Position numbers and translations under genes: made by a program. A DNA stretch of 64,000 nucleotides from assembly GCA_019510125.1 (NCBI GenBank), contig JAEKKX010000014.1:1-64000 (forward strand), written 5' to 3'. Below the pieces are notes generated by a model, which was given only the letters and a program-made list of their open reading frames with translations, made no database searches and had not been told where the DNA came from. Position 1 is the first letter of the stretch, and every line of letters begins with the position of its first letter. The stretch comes from Lysobacterales bacterium. Its GTDB lineage: Bacteria; Pseudomonadota; Gammaproteobacteria; Xanthomonadales; Xanthomonadaceae. Shown here piece after piece: positions 17,679 to 26,329 of the stretch.

Positions 17679-19415
17679 TTGTCCGACAAGACTCCCGAGT
17701 CCGGCGACACCGCCGGGAAGCGCGTGCGCAAGCCGCGCGCCACCAAGGCGGCCGTCCAGGCCGACATCCCGCTCCCCGAAGCCCCGCAGCCGGTGGCCCC
17801 GCCGCCGCCCGCCCCCGCACCGCCCCCGGTGATCGAAGCCCAGGCGCCCGCCCCCGCACCGGCCGCGCCACCCGTGCCGCAGGCCGGCGCCGGCGACGCC
17901 CCGCCTTCCGCCAACCACGGCGACGCCGGCGGTGAAGCGTCCGGCCAGGGCCAGCAGGGCCAGGGCGGCGACTTCCAGCGTTACAACAACAACAACAACA
18001 ACCGCCGCGATCGCTTCCGCAACCGCCGCGACCGCTTCCGCAACCGCGACCAGCAGGGCGGCGAGGGCGAAGGCGGCGAGCGCGGCGAAGGCGGCGGCAA
18101 CCAGCAGCAGTTCCAGCCGCGGCCGATGCCGCAGGTGCCCGAGGGCTTCCCGCAGTATTCGCTGAGCGACCTCAAGCGCATGCCGACGCCCAAGCTGCTG
18201 GACGTCGCCGAGCAGTTGAACATCCAGGAAGGCGTGGCCCGCGCCCGCAAGCAGGACGTGATCTTCGCGGTCCTCAAGGTGCTGACCCGCCACGGCGACG
18301 GCGTCGCCGCCGACGGCGTGCTGGAGATCCTGCCCGACGGCTACGGCTTCCTGCGCGCGGCCGAGGCCAGCTACCTCGCCGGCCCCGACGACGTCTACAT
18401 CTCGCCCAGCCAGATCCGCCGCTTCAACCTGCGCACCGGCGACTACATCGCCGGCAAGATCCGCTGGCCCAAGGACGGCGAACGCTACTTCGCGCTGGCC
18501 GTGGTCGACACCATCAACGCCGAGCCGCCGGAGGCGTCGAAGAACAAGATCCTGTTCGAGAACCTCACCCCGCTGTTCCCGCGCAAGCGCTTCAAGCTCG
18601 AGCGCGGCGACGGTTCGACCGAGGACATCACCGGCCGCATCCTCGACCTGATGGCGCCGCAGGGCAAGGGCCAGCGCGCGCTGATCGTCTCGCCGCCCAA
18701 GGCGGGCAAGACGATGATGATGCAGCAGATCGCCAGCGCCATCACCTACAACCATCCCGACGTGCACATGATCGTGCTGCTCGTGGACGAGCGTCCGGAA
18801 GAAGTCACCGAAATGCAGCGCACCGTGCGCGGCGAAGTGGTGTCCTCGACCTTCGACGAACCCGCCGCGCGCCACGTGCAGGTCGCGGAAATGGTGATCG
18901 AGCGCGCCAAGCGCCTGGTCGAGCACAAGAAGGACGTGGTCATCCTGCTCGACTCGATCACCCGCCTCGCCCGCGCCTACAACAACGTCGTGCCCAGCTC
19001 CGGCAAGGTGCTGACCGGCGGCGTCGACGCCAACGCGCTGCATCGCCCGAAGCGCTTCTTCGGCGCCGCGCGCAACGTCGAGGAAGGCGGTTCGCTCACC
19101 ATCATCGCCACCGCGCTGGTCGACACCGGCAGCGCGATGGACAAGGTGATCTACGAAGAGTTCAAGGGCACCGGCAACAGCGAAATCCATCTCGATCGCC
19201 GGATCACCGAGAAGCGCGTCTACCCGGCGATCGCGGTCAACCTCAGCGGCACCCGCCGCGAGGACCTGCTGATCGAACCGGACCTGCTGCAGAAGATCTG
19301 GATCCTGCGCAAGCTGCTGCACGGCATGGACGAGATCGCGGCGATGGAATTCCTGCTCGACAAGATGAAGACCACCAAGTCGAACGACGAGTTCTTCGCC
19401 TCGATGCGGCGCTGA
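17679..19415 (+). CDS. rho: Transcription termination factor Rho, long N-terminus
   Basis: Hexameric RNA-dependent ATPase that ends transcription. 578 residues against about 420 in E. coli. The start is TTG with GAGGA eight bases upstream. Residues 1 to about 150 are low complexity: Pro/Ala-rich first, then Asn-, Arg- and Gly-rich runs ([30 protein letters not shown]). The normal protein follows: Rho-N helix ([18 protein letters not shown]), cold-shock RNA-binding domain ([16 protein letters not shown]), Walker [10 protein letters not shown] near 345, Walker [16 protein letters not shown] near 425 and the Q/R loops. The insertion is of a kind seen in high-GC bacteria. Confidence 0.95.
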   Translation: MSDKTPESGDTAGKRVRKPRATKAAVQADIPLPEAPQPVAPPPPAPAPPPVIEAQAPAPAPAAPPVPQAGAGDAPPSANHGDAGGEASGQGQQGQGGDFQRYNNNNNNRRDRFRNRRDRFRNRDQQGGEGEGGERGEGGGNQQQFQPRPMPQVPEGFPQYSLSDLKRMPTPKLLDVAEQLNIQEGVARARKQDVIFAVLKVLTRHGDGVAADGVLEILPDGYGFLRAAEASYLAGPDDVYISPSQIRRFNLRTGDYIAGKIRWPKDGERYFALAVVDTINAEPPEASKNKILFENLTPLFPRKRFKLERGDGSTEDITGRILDLMAPQGKGQRALIVSPPKAGKTMMMQQIASAITYNHPDVHMIVLLVDERPEEVTEMQRTVRGEVVSSTFDEPAARHVQVAEMVIERAKRLVEHKKDVVILLDSITRLARAYNNVVPSSGKVLTGGVDANALHRPKRFFGAARNVEEGGSLTIIATALVDTGSAMDKVIYEEFKGTGNSEIHLDRRITEKRVYPAIAVNLSGTRREDLLIEPDLLQKIWILRKLLHGMDEIAAMEFLLDKMKTTKSNDEFFASMRR

Positions 19416-19437
19416 TCCTGCCCGCATCCGCTTCCGG

Positions 19438-19468
19438 ACGCCCCGCCCCGCGCGGGGCGTTCGCGTTT
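19438..19468 (+). terminator. Terminator after rho
   Basis: CGCCCCGC (19439-19446) pairs with GCGGGGCG (19452-19459) over a five-base loop, followed by TTCGCGTTT. It is 23 bases after the rho stop and is a reasonable intrinsic terminator. Confidence 0.65.
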
Positions 19469-19480
19469 CCGGCGAAGCGG

Positions 19481-19508
19481 TGGACCCTCCGGGTCGCGCG
19501 CGTATACT
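19481..19508 (+). promoter_or_regulatory. Candidate promoter of the MNIO operon
   Basis: TATACT (19503-19508) is a five-of-six -10 box; a weak -35-like TGGACC lies 16 bases upstream. It is the best promoter between the rho terminator and the ferritin-like gene and implies an unusually long leader of about 340 bases. Confidence 0.45.
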
Positions 19509-19858
19509 CGGGCCGGAAGCGCGACGCTCCGGAATCGTCCGGGACGGGGGGAGCGTCTTCCGGGAACGGGCGCAAGCCGAAAGGAGGCGGCCATCCACGA
19601 CACGGGACCCATTGTCGTGACCGCACGTGCGAACCGGCCGCGCATCGCCTCCGGATCGCGTCGTCGTCGCCGGTCGCCGGTGTCCTCCGTCGCGTTCCCG
19701 CCGTTCGATCGCGCGCCGCGCGCCCTTCGACCGCACCCCGGTCGTCGCCACGTCCTTTCGACGCCGTCCGGCTTTCGCGCCGGAGCGCACCGCTGCGCGC
19801 GCATTGCCGGATTCCGCGCCACGGACGTCCTTCCAACGCTGTTTCAGGAGCACCCGCC
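19509..19858 (+). other. Long untranslated leader of the MNIO operon
   Basis: About 350 bases with no convincing gene. It holds an orphan strong Shine-Dalgarno (AAAGGAGG near 19580) with no ATG, GTG or TTG at a useful distance, followed by an inverted repeat CACGACA (19596-19602) / TGTCGTG (19613-19619). An Arg-rich 81-codon frame from a GTG at 19617 ends in an ATGA overlap with the next gene but lacks any protein-like pattern. The leader may be structured and regulatory. Confidence 0.4.
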
Positions 19859-21943
19859 ATGACCGAGTCCAAGGAACGCCGCAAGTCATCCCGTCGCGCC
19901 GAGCCCGATCCCGTGCGTCCGCCGACGCCCGCGGAAAAGAAGCTGATCGACCACATCGACCGCACCTGGACCCGGGAGCGCGCGCTGTCCGAGCTGAAGG
20001 CCGGGCTGCAGACCGCGATCGAAGTCGAACTGGCGACCATCCCGATCTACCTCTACACCTACTACTCGATCGACCGCACGCCGCAGGGCTTCCCGCAGAC
20101 GCCGGTCTCGCGCTTCGCCGACAGGGCCGGCGCGATCATCATGAGCGTCGCGGTCGAGGAAATGCTGCACATGTCGCTGTCGTCGAACGTGCTGTTCTCG
20201 CTCGGGCAGATGCCGCAGTTGTACCTGCGTTCGCCGTCGCCGTATCCGACCGACCTGCCCGGCCATGCGCGGCTCGGCCCGGACCGCAAGCCGCTGGCGC
20301 TGCCGTTGTCGCGGCTGTCGCTGGCGCAGATGTGGCATTTCCTCGAGATCGAATATCCGGCCGAAGCGGACGCGCCGCCCGAAGGGAGCAACTGGAAGAC
20401 CATCGGCCAGATCTACTCGTTCGCGCGCTGCATCATCCTGTCCAAACACCTCCGCGACGAGGATTTCCGCGCGGGCGATCGCCTGCGCCAGATCCAGCCG
20501 ACCAACTATTCGCCCAACAGCATCGACACCGTCTTCCCGCACAAGAGCTTCGACAACACCTGTCCGGTCGCCGCGCCCGTGCCCGGCTCGGCCGCGCACG
20601 TCGCCGGCTTCATGAGCCGCGAGGACAGCCATGCCGGCCGCAACCAGTTGCTGGTCGTCAATTCCAGGCAAACCGCGCTGGAGGCGATCCAGACCATCGA
20701 CGCGCAGGGCGAGGGCTACGGGCCCAGCAAGTTCGACGATCAGTCCGATCGCGAGCTGTCGCACTACGAGAAGTTCCTGGAACTGCAGTCGCAGCTCGTT
20801 GGCTACGATCCCAAGGACGAGCGGCTGCCGCGGCGGCCGAAGCCGCCGGCGCCGGCGAAGGAGCAGTTCGGCCCCGAGGCGCTGGCGGGCGTCGTGTTCG
20901 ACGTGCCCGACAACCCGACGGCGGCCGACTATCCCGCGGGACGCCGTGAAGTCGCCAACCTGGTCAGCGCGCTGTACCAGTACATGCTGATCATGACCGA
21001 GAGCATCTTCCTGCAGCCGCCGGAGCACCAGAAGCTGTACTTCAACCAGGCGCTGCACCGTTCGATGATCTGGATCCTCGACAAGCTCCTGCAGCAGATG
21101 CGCCAGGTCTCGCTGCAGCCGACCAACGCTTCGCCGGTGAGCGCACGCCTCGCGCCCACGTTCGAGAACGTCGACATCGGCCCGCGCAACAAGGCCTTCG
21201 CCACGCTCGTCTCGATGTGCAGGAACCTCGATGCACGCTACGGCAACGCGCCGTGGTACACCACCGGCCTGCAGTCCTACGTGCAGATGATCCCGAGCCT
21301 GCCCGACGTCAGCGCGCTGTGGGCGACGCCGGGCACGGCCGGCGCGCCCGGCTGCGACGTGTCGAAGTATCAGGGGGTTCCGAAGTTCCCGCAGTATCCG
21401 CCAGCCTCGGTCGGGGAAGGCGAAGTACGGCATGCGTGCATGGGCCTGAACCACTGCAAGGGCGAAGGCCGCACCCGCGACAACGCCTGCGCCGGGCAGG
21501 GCTATTGCTCGACCGCGCTGGAATACAACTATGCCGACCCCGCCACGCCGAGCGTGTTCGACCACACCTGCCACGTGAAGAACGCCTGCGCCGGACAGGG
21601 CGGCTGCGGCCTGTACGGCACCGCCGAGGAACAGAACCACCCCGGCCACAACGCCTGCGCGACGCTGGGCTCCTGCGCGACGCCGATCAACGCCGAGCGC
21701 TTCAGCACCGACGGCCCCAACCGCGGCAAGAGCGTGTGGGTGCGGGCCCGCGAAGTGTTCGAGGAGAAGACCTGGCCGGAACTGCGCAAGCAGAATCCGA
21801 AGCTGCCGAAGACGCCGTCGCCGGTGCCGCATCCCGAGCTGTTCCGCTACGGACCGACGATCCAGTGGATCGAGGACTACAGCGGCCAGGGCATGACCGC
21901 CTGCGGCGCCAGCGGCATGAGCGGCGCGCACTCCTGCGCCTGA
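19859..21943 (+). CDS. VioB-type ferritin-like protein with C-terminal Cys-repeat tail
   Basis: 694 residues. Start ATG with AGGAG nine bases upstream. The N-terminal half resembles the ferritin-like domain of VioB/iminophenylpyruvate dimer synthases (PF12902 type): [19 protein letters not shown] near residue 53 and [15 protein letters not shown] near 97 supply the E...EE..H pattern of a diiron helix bundle, with a later helix pair near 370-420 ([29 protein letters not shown]). The C-terminal part (about 520-610) holds four copies of an ACxGxxxC-like motif ([39 protein letters not shown]), and the chain ends in GAHSCA. Such Cys motifs resemble those of MNIO-modified peptides. No signal peptide. 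It is followed after 11 bases by an MNIO gene, suggesting that the tail is the substrate. Confidence 0.88.
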   Translation: MTESKERRKSSRRAEPDPVRPPTPAEKKLIDHIDRTWTRERALSELKAGLQTAIEVELATIPIYLYTYYSIDRTPQGFPQTPVSRFADRAGAIIMSVAVEEMLHMSLSSNVLFSLGQMPQLYLRSPSPYPTDLPGHARLGPDRKPLALPLSRLSLAQMWHFLEIEYPAEADAPPEGSNWKTIGQIYSFARCIILSKHLRDEDFRAGDRLRQIQPTNYSPNSIDTVFPHKSFDNTCPVAAPVPGSAAHVAGFMSREDSHAGRNQLLVVNSRQTALEAIQTIDAQGEGYGPSKFDDQSDRELSHYEKFLELQSQLVGYDPKDERLPRRPKPPAPAKEQFGPEALAGVVFDVPDNPTAADYPAGRREVANLVSALYQYMLIMTESIFLQPPEHQKLYFNQALHRSMIWILDKLLQQMRQVSLQPTNASPVSARLAPTFENVDIGPRNKAFATLVSMCRNLDARYGNAPWYTTGLQSYVQMIPSLPDVSALWATPGTAGAPGCDVSKYQGVPKFPQYPPASVGEGEVRHACMGLNHCKGEGRTRDNACAGQGYCSTALEYNYADPATPSVFDHTCHVKNACAGQGGCGLYGTAEEQNHPGHNACATLGSCATPINAERFSTDGPNRGKSVWVRAREVFEEKTWPELRKQNPKLPKTPSPVPHPELFRYGPTIQWIEDYSGQGMTACGASGMSGAHSCA

Positions 21944-21954
21944 GGCCTGCCGGC

Positions 21955-22938
21955 ATGGATCCTGGCGCCCTGTCCGCTGCATCGCCGGGGGCCGTCGTGG
22001 CCCCCGGCGACTGCGCCGATCACCGGCTCGGCCTCGGTGTCGGCCTGCGCAACGTGCATTTCGACCACATCCTGCGCACCCGGCCCGCGGTCGACTGGTT
22101 CGAGGCGATCTCCGAGAACTTCATGGACTCCGGCGGGCGGCCGCGCACGGTGCTGCGGCGCATCGCCGAGCAGTACCCGGTGGTGCTGCACGGGGTCTCG
22201 CTGTCGATCGGCAGCACCGATCCGCTGGACATGGCCTATCTGCGGCGGCTCAAGCGGCTGGCCGACGAGATCGGCGCGCGCTGGGTCAGCGACCACCTGT
22301 GCTGGACCGGCGTGCTCGGCCGCAACAGCCACGACCTGTTGCCGCTGCCGCTGAACGAGGCGGTGCTCGCGCACGTGGCCGCGCGCGTGCGCCGCGTGCA
22401 GGAGGCGCTCGAACGGCCGCTGGTGCTGGAGAACCCGAGCACCTACCTGCGCTTCCGCGATTCGACGCTCGACGAACCGGATTTCCTGCGCGCGCTGTGC
22501 GAGGCCACCGGCTGCCGCCTGCTGCTCGACGTGAACAACGTCTACGTCAGTTGCTTCAACGCCGGCATCGACCCGCAGGAGCATCTCGAGCGGTATCCGT
22601 TCGATCGCGTGGTCCAGTTGCATCTAGCCGGGCACCAGCACTGCGGCACCCACATCGTCGACACCCACGACCAGCCGGTCTGCGATGCGGTGTGGTCGCT
22701 GTTCCGCACCGCGTGGCGGCGCACCGGCGGCGTCGCCACGCTGCTGGAGTGGGACGGCGACGTGCCGGAATTCGAGCGCGTGCATGCCGAAGTGCTGCGC
22801 GCGCGGCGCTGGATCGCGGACGAAGCGCCGTCGTCCGACGCGGCCCCGCCGGAAACGCCCGGACGCACCGGCGTGTCCACGCCGCTGGACTTCATGGTGC
22901 CCGCGGTGATGCACGACACCCGGCTGTGCGACGCATGA
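21955..22938 (+). CDS. MNIO-family (DUF692) multinuclear iron oxidase
   Basis: Family of TIM-barrel enzymes with two or three iron ions that oxidatively modify Cys residues in peptides (MbnB, TglH, BufB). The track start at 21217 is inside the previous gene; the ATG at 21955 gives 327 residues, normal for the family. Signatures in order: GLGVGLR, WFEAISENFM, VLHGVSLSIGS (His ligand), WVSDHLCW, HDLLPLPL, LENPSTYL (Glu), LLLDVNNVYVS (Asn), QLHLAGH (His), DTHDQPV (Asp, His) and LEWD. All expected metal-ligand positions seem kept. It lies between the putative substrate and a DUF2063 partner, overlapping the latter by four bases. Confidence 0.93.
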   Translation: MDPGALSAASPGAVVAPGDCADHRLGLGVGLRNVHFDHILRTRPAVDWFEAISENFMDSGGRPRTVLRRIAEQYPVVLHGVSLSIGSTDPLDMAYLRRLKRLADEIGARWVSDHLCWTGVLGRNSHDLLPLPLNEAVLAHVAARVRRVQEALERPLVLENPSTYLRFRDSTLDEPDFLRALCEATGCRLLLDVNNVYVSCFNAGIDPQEHLERYPFDRVVQLHLAGHQHCGTHIVDTHDQPVCDAVWSLFRTAWRRTGGVATLLEWDGDVPEFERVHAEVLRARRWIADEAPSSDAAPPETPGRTGVSTPLDFMVPAVMHDTRLCDA

Positions 22939-23798
22939 ACGACGACGCCGACCTCGTCGCAACGGCCGTGCCGCCGGCGCTCGATGCGCTGCAGCGCTGG
23001 ATGCTGGACGCGCTGATCGCGCCGGAGCGCACCGCGCGCGGCAGCATCGACGCGGCGGTGCTGCCCGGTGCGCGCATCGACGCCGCCGCCTGCCTCGCGA
23101 TCTACCAGCGCAGCTACCTGCAGCGCCTGCGGCTGTGCCTGGGCGAGCAGTTCCCGGCGACCCGCCATGCGCTGGGCCGGCCGCTGTTCGACGACTTCGC
23201 CGACGAGTACCTGCGCGCCTGTCCCTCGGACAGCTACACGCTGTACGCGCTCGGCCGCCGGTTCTCCGACTGGATCGAGCAATCGCGTCCCGATCGCGAC
23301 CTCGCGGAAGCGGATCGCGAGGCGTGGATCGACTTCATGGTCGATCTCGCGCACTACGAGCATGCGCTGTTCCGCCTGTTCGACGCGCCGGGCCACGAGG
23401 GCCGGCCGTGGCCGGCGGACGACATCGACGATGCGGCGCTGGTGCTGCAGCCCTGCCTGGCGCTGGCGGCGTACCGTTATCCCGTCGCCTGGTACTACCA
23501 CGAGGTCCGCGCCGGACGCAGCCCCGCATTCCCGTCGGAGGCCGCCTCGCAGGTGGTCGTCCTGCGCCGCGACCACCGCACCACGACCTACCCGGTCACG
23601 CCGCTGCATTTCCGGTTCCTGCAGGCGGTGCTGCGGCATCGCGACATCGCACGCGCGCTCGCCGAGATCGCCGCCTTCACCGGCCGCCCGCCGGCGGAGG
23701 TCGCCCGTTCCTGGGCCGAGGACGTGCGCGGACCGTGGATCGAAGCGGGATTCTTCGTTGCGCGAAACGACATGAATCCCGCGGCCGACGCCGGTTGA
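22935..23798 (+). CDS. DUF2063 (BufC/HvfC-like) MNIO partner protein
   Basis: 287 residues; the ATG at 22935 overlaps the MNIO stop (ATGA), and the track start at 22299 is wrong. The N-terminal domain (about residues 10-105) has the PF09836 pattern: LDALQRWMLDAL, IYQRSYLQRLRLCLGEQFPATRHALG, FADEYLRACPSDSYTLYALGRRF. The C-terminal half is a beta-rich domain with YPVAWYYHEVRAGR. Pfam calls the first domain putative DNA-binding, but members beside MNIO enzymes (MbnC, BufC) act as partners that present the peptide. That role is likely here from context. Confidence 0.9.
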   Translation: MNDDADLVATAVPPALDALQRWMLDALIAPERTARGSIDAAVLPGARIDAAACLAIYQRSYLQRLRLCLGEQFPATRHALGRPLFDDFADEYLRACPSDSYTLYALGRRFSDWIEQSRPDRDLAEADREAWIDFMVDLAHYEHALFRLFDAPGHEGRPWPADDIDDAALVLQPCLALAAYRYPVAWYYHEVRAGRSPAFPSEAASQVVVLRRDHRTTTYPVTPLHFRFLQAVLRHRDIARALAEIAAFTGRPPAEVARSWAEDVRGPWIEAGFFVARNDMNPAADAG

Positions 23799-23823
23799 CG
23801 CGTCCACGGGCCGCGCGCAGAAT
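23795..23823 (+). promoter_or_regulatory. Sigma70-like promoter of a short leader RNA
   Basis: TTGACG (23795-23800, five of six) and CAGAAT (23818-23823, four of six) with exactly 17 bases between. The -35 overlaps the DUF2063 stop codon. A start near 23830 would give a roughly 187-base RNA ending at the terminator at 24016. Confidence 0.55.
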
Positions 23824-23855
23824 GCGCGCCTTCTTCCACCCGACCGGCCACGATC

Positions 23856-23966
23856 ATGACGCGGAATCCGCTCCTGATTGTTCAGCACGTCCTGCTGAAC
23901 CGCCAGCGCGAAAGCGCGGGACGGGTGCGCCTGCCTTCCGAGATCGACGGCTCCGGATCACGCTGA
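23856..23966 (+). CDS. Putative leader peptide, Leu/Val-rich (36 aa)
   Basis: Too short for the ORF track. Reads MTRNPLLIVQHVLLNRQRES and ends GSGSR. The early part is packed with branched-chain codons (LLIVQHVLL at codons 6-14). It lies inside the short RNA and overlaps an eight-pair hairpin GTTCAGCA/TGCTGAAC (23880-23900). GGGTGC (23923-23928) in the frame can pair with GCACCC of the downstream terminator, as an anti-terminator arm would. This is the layout of an amino-acid attenuator, but no ilv or leu gene follows. No strong Shine-Dalgarno is seen. Expression is inferred. Confidence 0.45.
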   Translation: MTRNPLLIVQHVLLNRQRESAGRVRLPSEIDGSGSR

Positions 23967-23992
23967 TCCCCGCCGTCGGTCGCAACGCAGAC

Positions 23993-24016
23993 AAGCACCC
24001 GCAAGGGTGCTTTTTT
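23993..24016 (+). terminator. Strong intrinsic terminator of the leader RNA
   Basis: AAGCACCC-GCAA-GGGTGCTT followed by TTTT: an eight-pair stem, tetraloop and T tract, the best intrinsic terminator in the window. It ends either the MNIO operon or an attenuated leader transcript before the EF-G paralogue. Confidence 0.9.
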
Positions 24017-24058
24017 GTTGCCCGCCGTTTCGCCGGCCGCTGCGAAAACCGCCTTTCC

Positions 24059-24114
24059 GATCCGCCGCTTCCGATCAGCCACGATCGATCCGCCGCTTCC
24101 GATCCGCCGCTTCC
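24059..24114. repeat. Three copies of GATCCGCCGCTTCC
   Basis: The 14-mer GATCCGCCGCTTCC occurs at 24059-24072, 24087-24100 and 24101-24114, the last two directly joined. It lies between the terminator and the short ORF before the EF-G paralogue. It could be slippage or a protein-binding array. Confidence 0.8.
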
Positions 24115-24149
24115 GATCCCCCACACCGAACACGCAAGGAGAACGTGCC

Positions 24150-24179
24150 ATGCACCAGACCGCCGAAACCGAACCCTAG
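24150..24179 (+). CDS. Nine-residue upstream ORF (MHQTAETEP)
   Basis: ATG at 24150 with an excellent AAGGAGA Shine-Dalgarno about eight bases upstream, closed by TAG after nine codons. The Shine-Dalgarno of the real gene at 24243 is much weaker. Between them lies a strong hairpin (24192-24227). The arrangement resembles leader ORFs that control translation of a downstream gene. Confidence 0.5.
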   Translation: MHQTAETEP

Positions 24180-24191
24180 CCGCCCGTCCCG

Positions 24192-24227
24192 TCGCCAACC
24201 GGGGCGTGCGGCCCCGCAAGTTGGCGA
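24192..24227 (+). promoter_or_regulatory. Leader hairpin before EF-G paralogue
   Basis: TCGCCAAC (24192-24199) pairs with GTTGGCGA (24220-24227), and inside it CGGGG pairs with CCCCG. The structure starts 12 bases after the nine-residue ORF stop and ends 15 bases before the EF-G ATG, so it could shield the ribosome-binding region. A ribosome on the short ORF could influence it. Confidence 0.5.
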
Positions 24228-24242
24228 TCCGGAACACTTTCC

Positions 24243-26282
24243 ATGAACACCCGCACACCGCTTTCCCGCTGGCGCAACCTCGGCATCATCGCCCACATCG
24301 ACGCCGGCAAGACCACCCTCACCGAACGCCTGCTGTACGCGTCCGGCGCGATCCATCGCATCGGCGAAGTCCACGACGGCGCCGCGACCACCGACTTTTC
24401 CGAGATCGAACGCCGCCGCGGCATCACCGTCGGCGCCGCCGCCGTGCGCCTGGACTGGGCGCCCGCAGGCGAGGCCGCGCATCGGCTCACGCTCATCGAC
24501 ACGCCGGGCCACATCGACTTCGCGATCGAGGTCGAGCGCTCGCTGCGCGTGCTCGACGGCGCGGTCGCCGTGTTCTCCGCGGTCGACGGCGTGCAGCCGC
24601 AGTCCGAGACCGTGTGGCGGCAGGCCGATCGGCACGGCGTGCCGCGCATCGCCTTCGTCAACAAGATGGACCGGCCCGGCGCCGACTTCGATCGCGTGCT
24701 GGCGCAACTGCGCGACCGGCTCGGCGTCGAACCCTGGGCGCTGGGCGTTCCGCTCGGCGAATCCGGCACGTTCGACGGCTGGGTCGATCTGGTCGAACGC
24801 AGCGTCGTGACGTGGACCGACGACGGCGAGACCGTGCGCCGCCCGTGGACCGACGACGAGGCGTTGCGGCAGCGTGATGCGAGACAACGGCTGATCGAAG
24901 CCGTCGCCGGTCACGACGACGCACTCGCCGAGGCCTGGCTGCACGAACGTCCGATCGACGACGCGCTGCTGCGCGACGCGCTGCGCCGGGCCACGCTCGC
25001 CGGCACCGGGGTGCCGGTGCTCGCCGGTTCGGCGATCCGCAACCGCGGCATCGAGGCGCTGCTCGACGCGATCGTGCGCTACCTGCCGTCGCCGCTGGAT
25101 CGTCCGGCGGTGCGCGCGGAGCGCGACGGCGTCGAGACGCCCCTCGAAGCCGACCCCGCGGGTCCGCTCGCGGCGCTGGTCTTCAAGATCGCGCACCAGG
25201 CGCACGGGCCGGTCGCGTACGTGCGCGTCTACGCGGGCACGCTGCGCGTCGGCGATGCGGTGTGGTGTTCGCACCAGGCGCGCACGCGCCGCATCGGCCG
25301 CCTCGCGGTGGTGCAGGCGGCGCGCACCCACGACGTGCGCGAAGCGCAGGCCGGCGAGATCGTCGCGATCCTCGGCTGGAAGGACGCGGTCGGCGGCGAA
25401 ACGCTGTCCGGCGCGGACGATCGGCTGCTGCTGGAGGCGATCCGCACCCAGCCGCCGGTGCTGTCGCTGCGCCTGTCAGCGGCGGACGGCGACGACCTGA
25501 TCCGGCTCGGCCAGGGACTGGCCGCGCTGGCGCAGGAAGACCCGTCGTTCCGCGTCGGCGCCGATCCCGACACCGGCGAGACGCTGGTGTGGGGCATGGG
25601 CGAGCTGCACCTCGAGACCAAGGTCGAGCGCCTGCGCGACGACTGGCGCGTCGAGGTGCGCACCGGCACGCCGCGCGTGGCCTACCAGGAAACGCCGCGC
25701 GCCGCGGTCCGCGGCGTCGAGGGCAAGGTGGTCAAGCGCAACGGCGGCGTCGGACAGTTCGCGCGCGTGGTCATCGACGTCGCCCCGCGCGACGACGGCG
25801 AGGTCACGTTCGAGGACCGCACCGTCGGCGGCGTGGTGCCCCGGGCGTTCGTGGCGGCGACCGAGCACGGCGTGCGCGCGGCGCTGGCGGAAGGCCCGCG
25901 CGGCCATCCCGTCGTCGGCATCGCGGTGACCCTGGTCGACGGCGAAACGCATGCCGTCGATTCGTCCGACCTCGCGTTCCGGCGCGCGGCGGGCGAGGCG
26001 GTGCGCGCCGCGCTGGCGCAGGTCGGCACCGCGCTGCTGGAGCCGGTGATGGACGTCGCCATCGACACGCCGTCCGCGCACCTGGGCGACGTGATCGGCG
26101 ATCTCCAGCGTCGCCACGGCCGCGTGGCGACGATCGAGGACAAGGGCGCGCGCGCCGATGTTCTCGCGCTGGCGCCGCTGGCGGCGCTCGCCGGCTACGC
26201 GACCGCGCTGCGGTCGCTCACGCAGGGCCGCGCCGAGGCCCGGCTGGCCTTCCACGGCTACGAGGAAGCCCGGCTGCAATGA
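24243..26282 (+). CDS. Elongation factor G paralogue
   Basis: Translational GTPase of the EF-G/TetM superfamily, 679 residues. G motifs: G1 AHIDAGKTT near residue 17, G2 [10 protein letters not shown] near 58, G3 DTPGHIDF near 83, G4 NKMDRPG near 138. Domains II-V follow in canonical order, with GMGELHLE near 450 and the domain IV loop [13 protein letters not shown] near 495. It lies outside the str operon (no rpsL, rpsG or tuf nearby), so it is probably a second copy beside the housekeeping fusA; a specialised role in translocation, ribosome recycling or drug protection is possible. The start ATG has only a weak GGA. The leader before it is unusual. Confidence 0.9.
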   Translation: MNTRTPLSRWRNLGIIAHIDAGKTTLTERLLYASGAIHRIGEVHDGAATTDFSEIERRRGITVGAAAVRLDWAPAGEAAHRLTLIDTPGHIDFAIEVERSLRVLDGAVAVFSAVDGVQPQSETVWRQADRHGVPRIAFVNKMDRPGADFDRVLAQLRDRLGVEPWALGVPLGESGTFDGWVDLVERSVVTWTDDGETVRRPWTDDEALRQRDARQRLIEAVAGHDDALAEAWLHERPIDDALLRDALRRATLAGTGVPVLAGSAIRNRGIEALLDAIVRYLPSPLDRPAVRAERDGVETPLEADPAGPLAALVFKIAHQAHGPVAYVRVYAGTLRVGDAVWCSHQARTRRIGRLAVVQAARTHDVREAQAGEIVAILGWKDAVGGETLSGADDRLLLEAIRTQPPVLSLRLSAADGDDLIRLGQGLAALAQEDPSFRVGADPDTGETLVWGMGELHLETKVERLRDDWRVEVRTGTPRVAYQETPRAAVRGVEGKVVKRNGGVGQFARVVIDVAPRDDGEVTFEDRTVGGVVPRAFVAATEHGVRAALAEGPRGHPVVGIAVTLVDGETHAVDSSDLAFRRAAGEAVRAALAQVGTALLEPVMDVAIDTPSAHLGDVIGDLQRRHGRVATIEDKGARADVLALAPLAALAGYATALRSLTQGRAEARLAFHGYEEARLQ

Positions 26283-26294
26283 CACCGTGGCAGG

Positions 26295-26318
26295 AAGGCG
26301 CCGGGCGACCGGCGCCTT
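26295..26318. terminator. Bidirectional terminator between convergent genes
   Basis: AAGGCGCCGG-GCGA-CCGGCGCCTT is a perfect ten-pair stem with A/T ends on both sides, between the EF-G paralogue and the ClpS-AAA gene stop. Confidence 0.85.
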
Positions 26319-26329
26319 TCCTTTGCGGA

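Noticed and set aside
17985-18050. AAC repeat in rho as a phase-variable tract
   Set aside because: The unit is a codon, so changes in copy number keep the frame; it is part of the Asn-rich segment.
19617-19862. 81-codon Arg-rich ORF ending in an ATGA overlap with the ferritin-like gene
   Set aside because: Composition is that of random GC-rich DNA, its GTG has no ribosome-binding site at a useful distance, and the downstream gene has its own AGGAG. The overlap is probably chance.
15084-19889. 1601-codon minus-strand frame through rhlB, trxA and rho
   Set aside because: Only the last 599 codons are RhlB; the rest is the complement of trxA and rho, which are certain from WCGPC and the Rho Walker motifs.
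19886-21982. 698-codon minus-strand frame opposite the ferritin-like gene
   Set aside because: Antisense shadow: no motifs, and the plus frame has ferritin-like helices and Cys repeats.
22542-23888. 448-codon minus-strand frame opposite the MNIO and DUF2063 genes
   Set aside because: Antisense shadow without motifs; the plus-strand genes are clear.
24059-24114. CRISPR array from the three GATCCGCCGCTTCC copies
   Set aside because: Units are 14 bases, two are directly joined and there are no regular spacers or cas genes.
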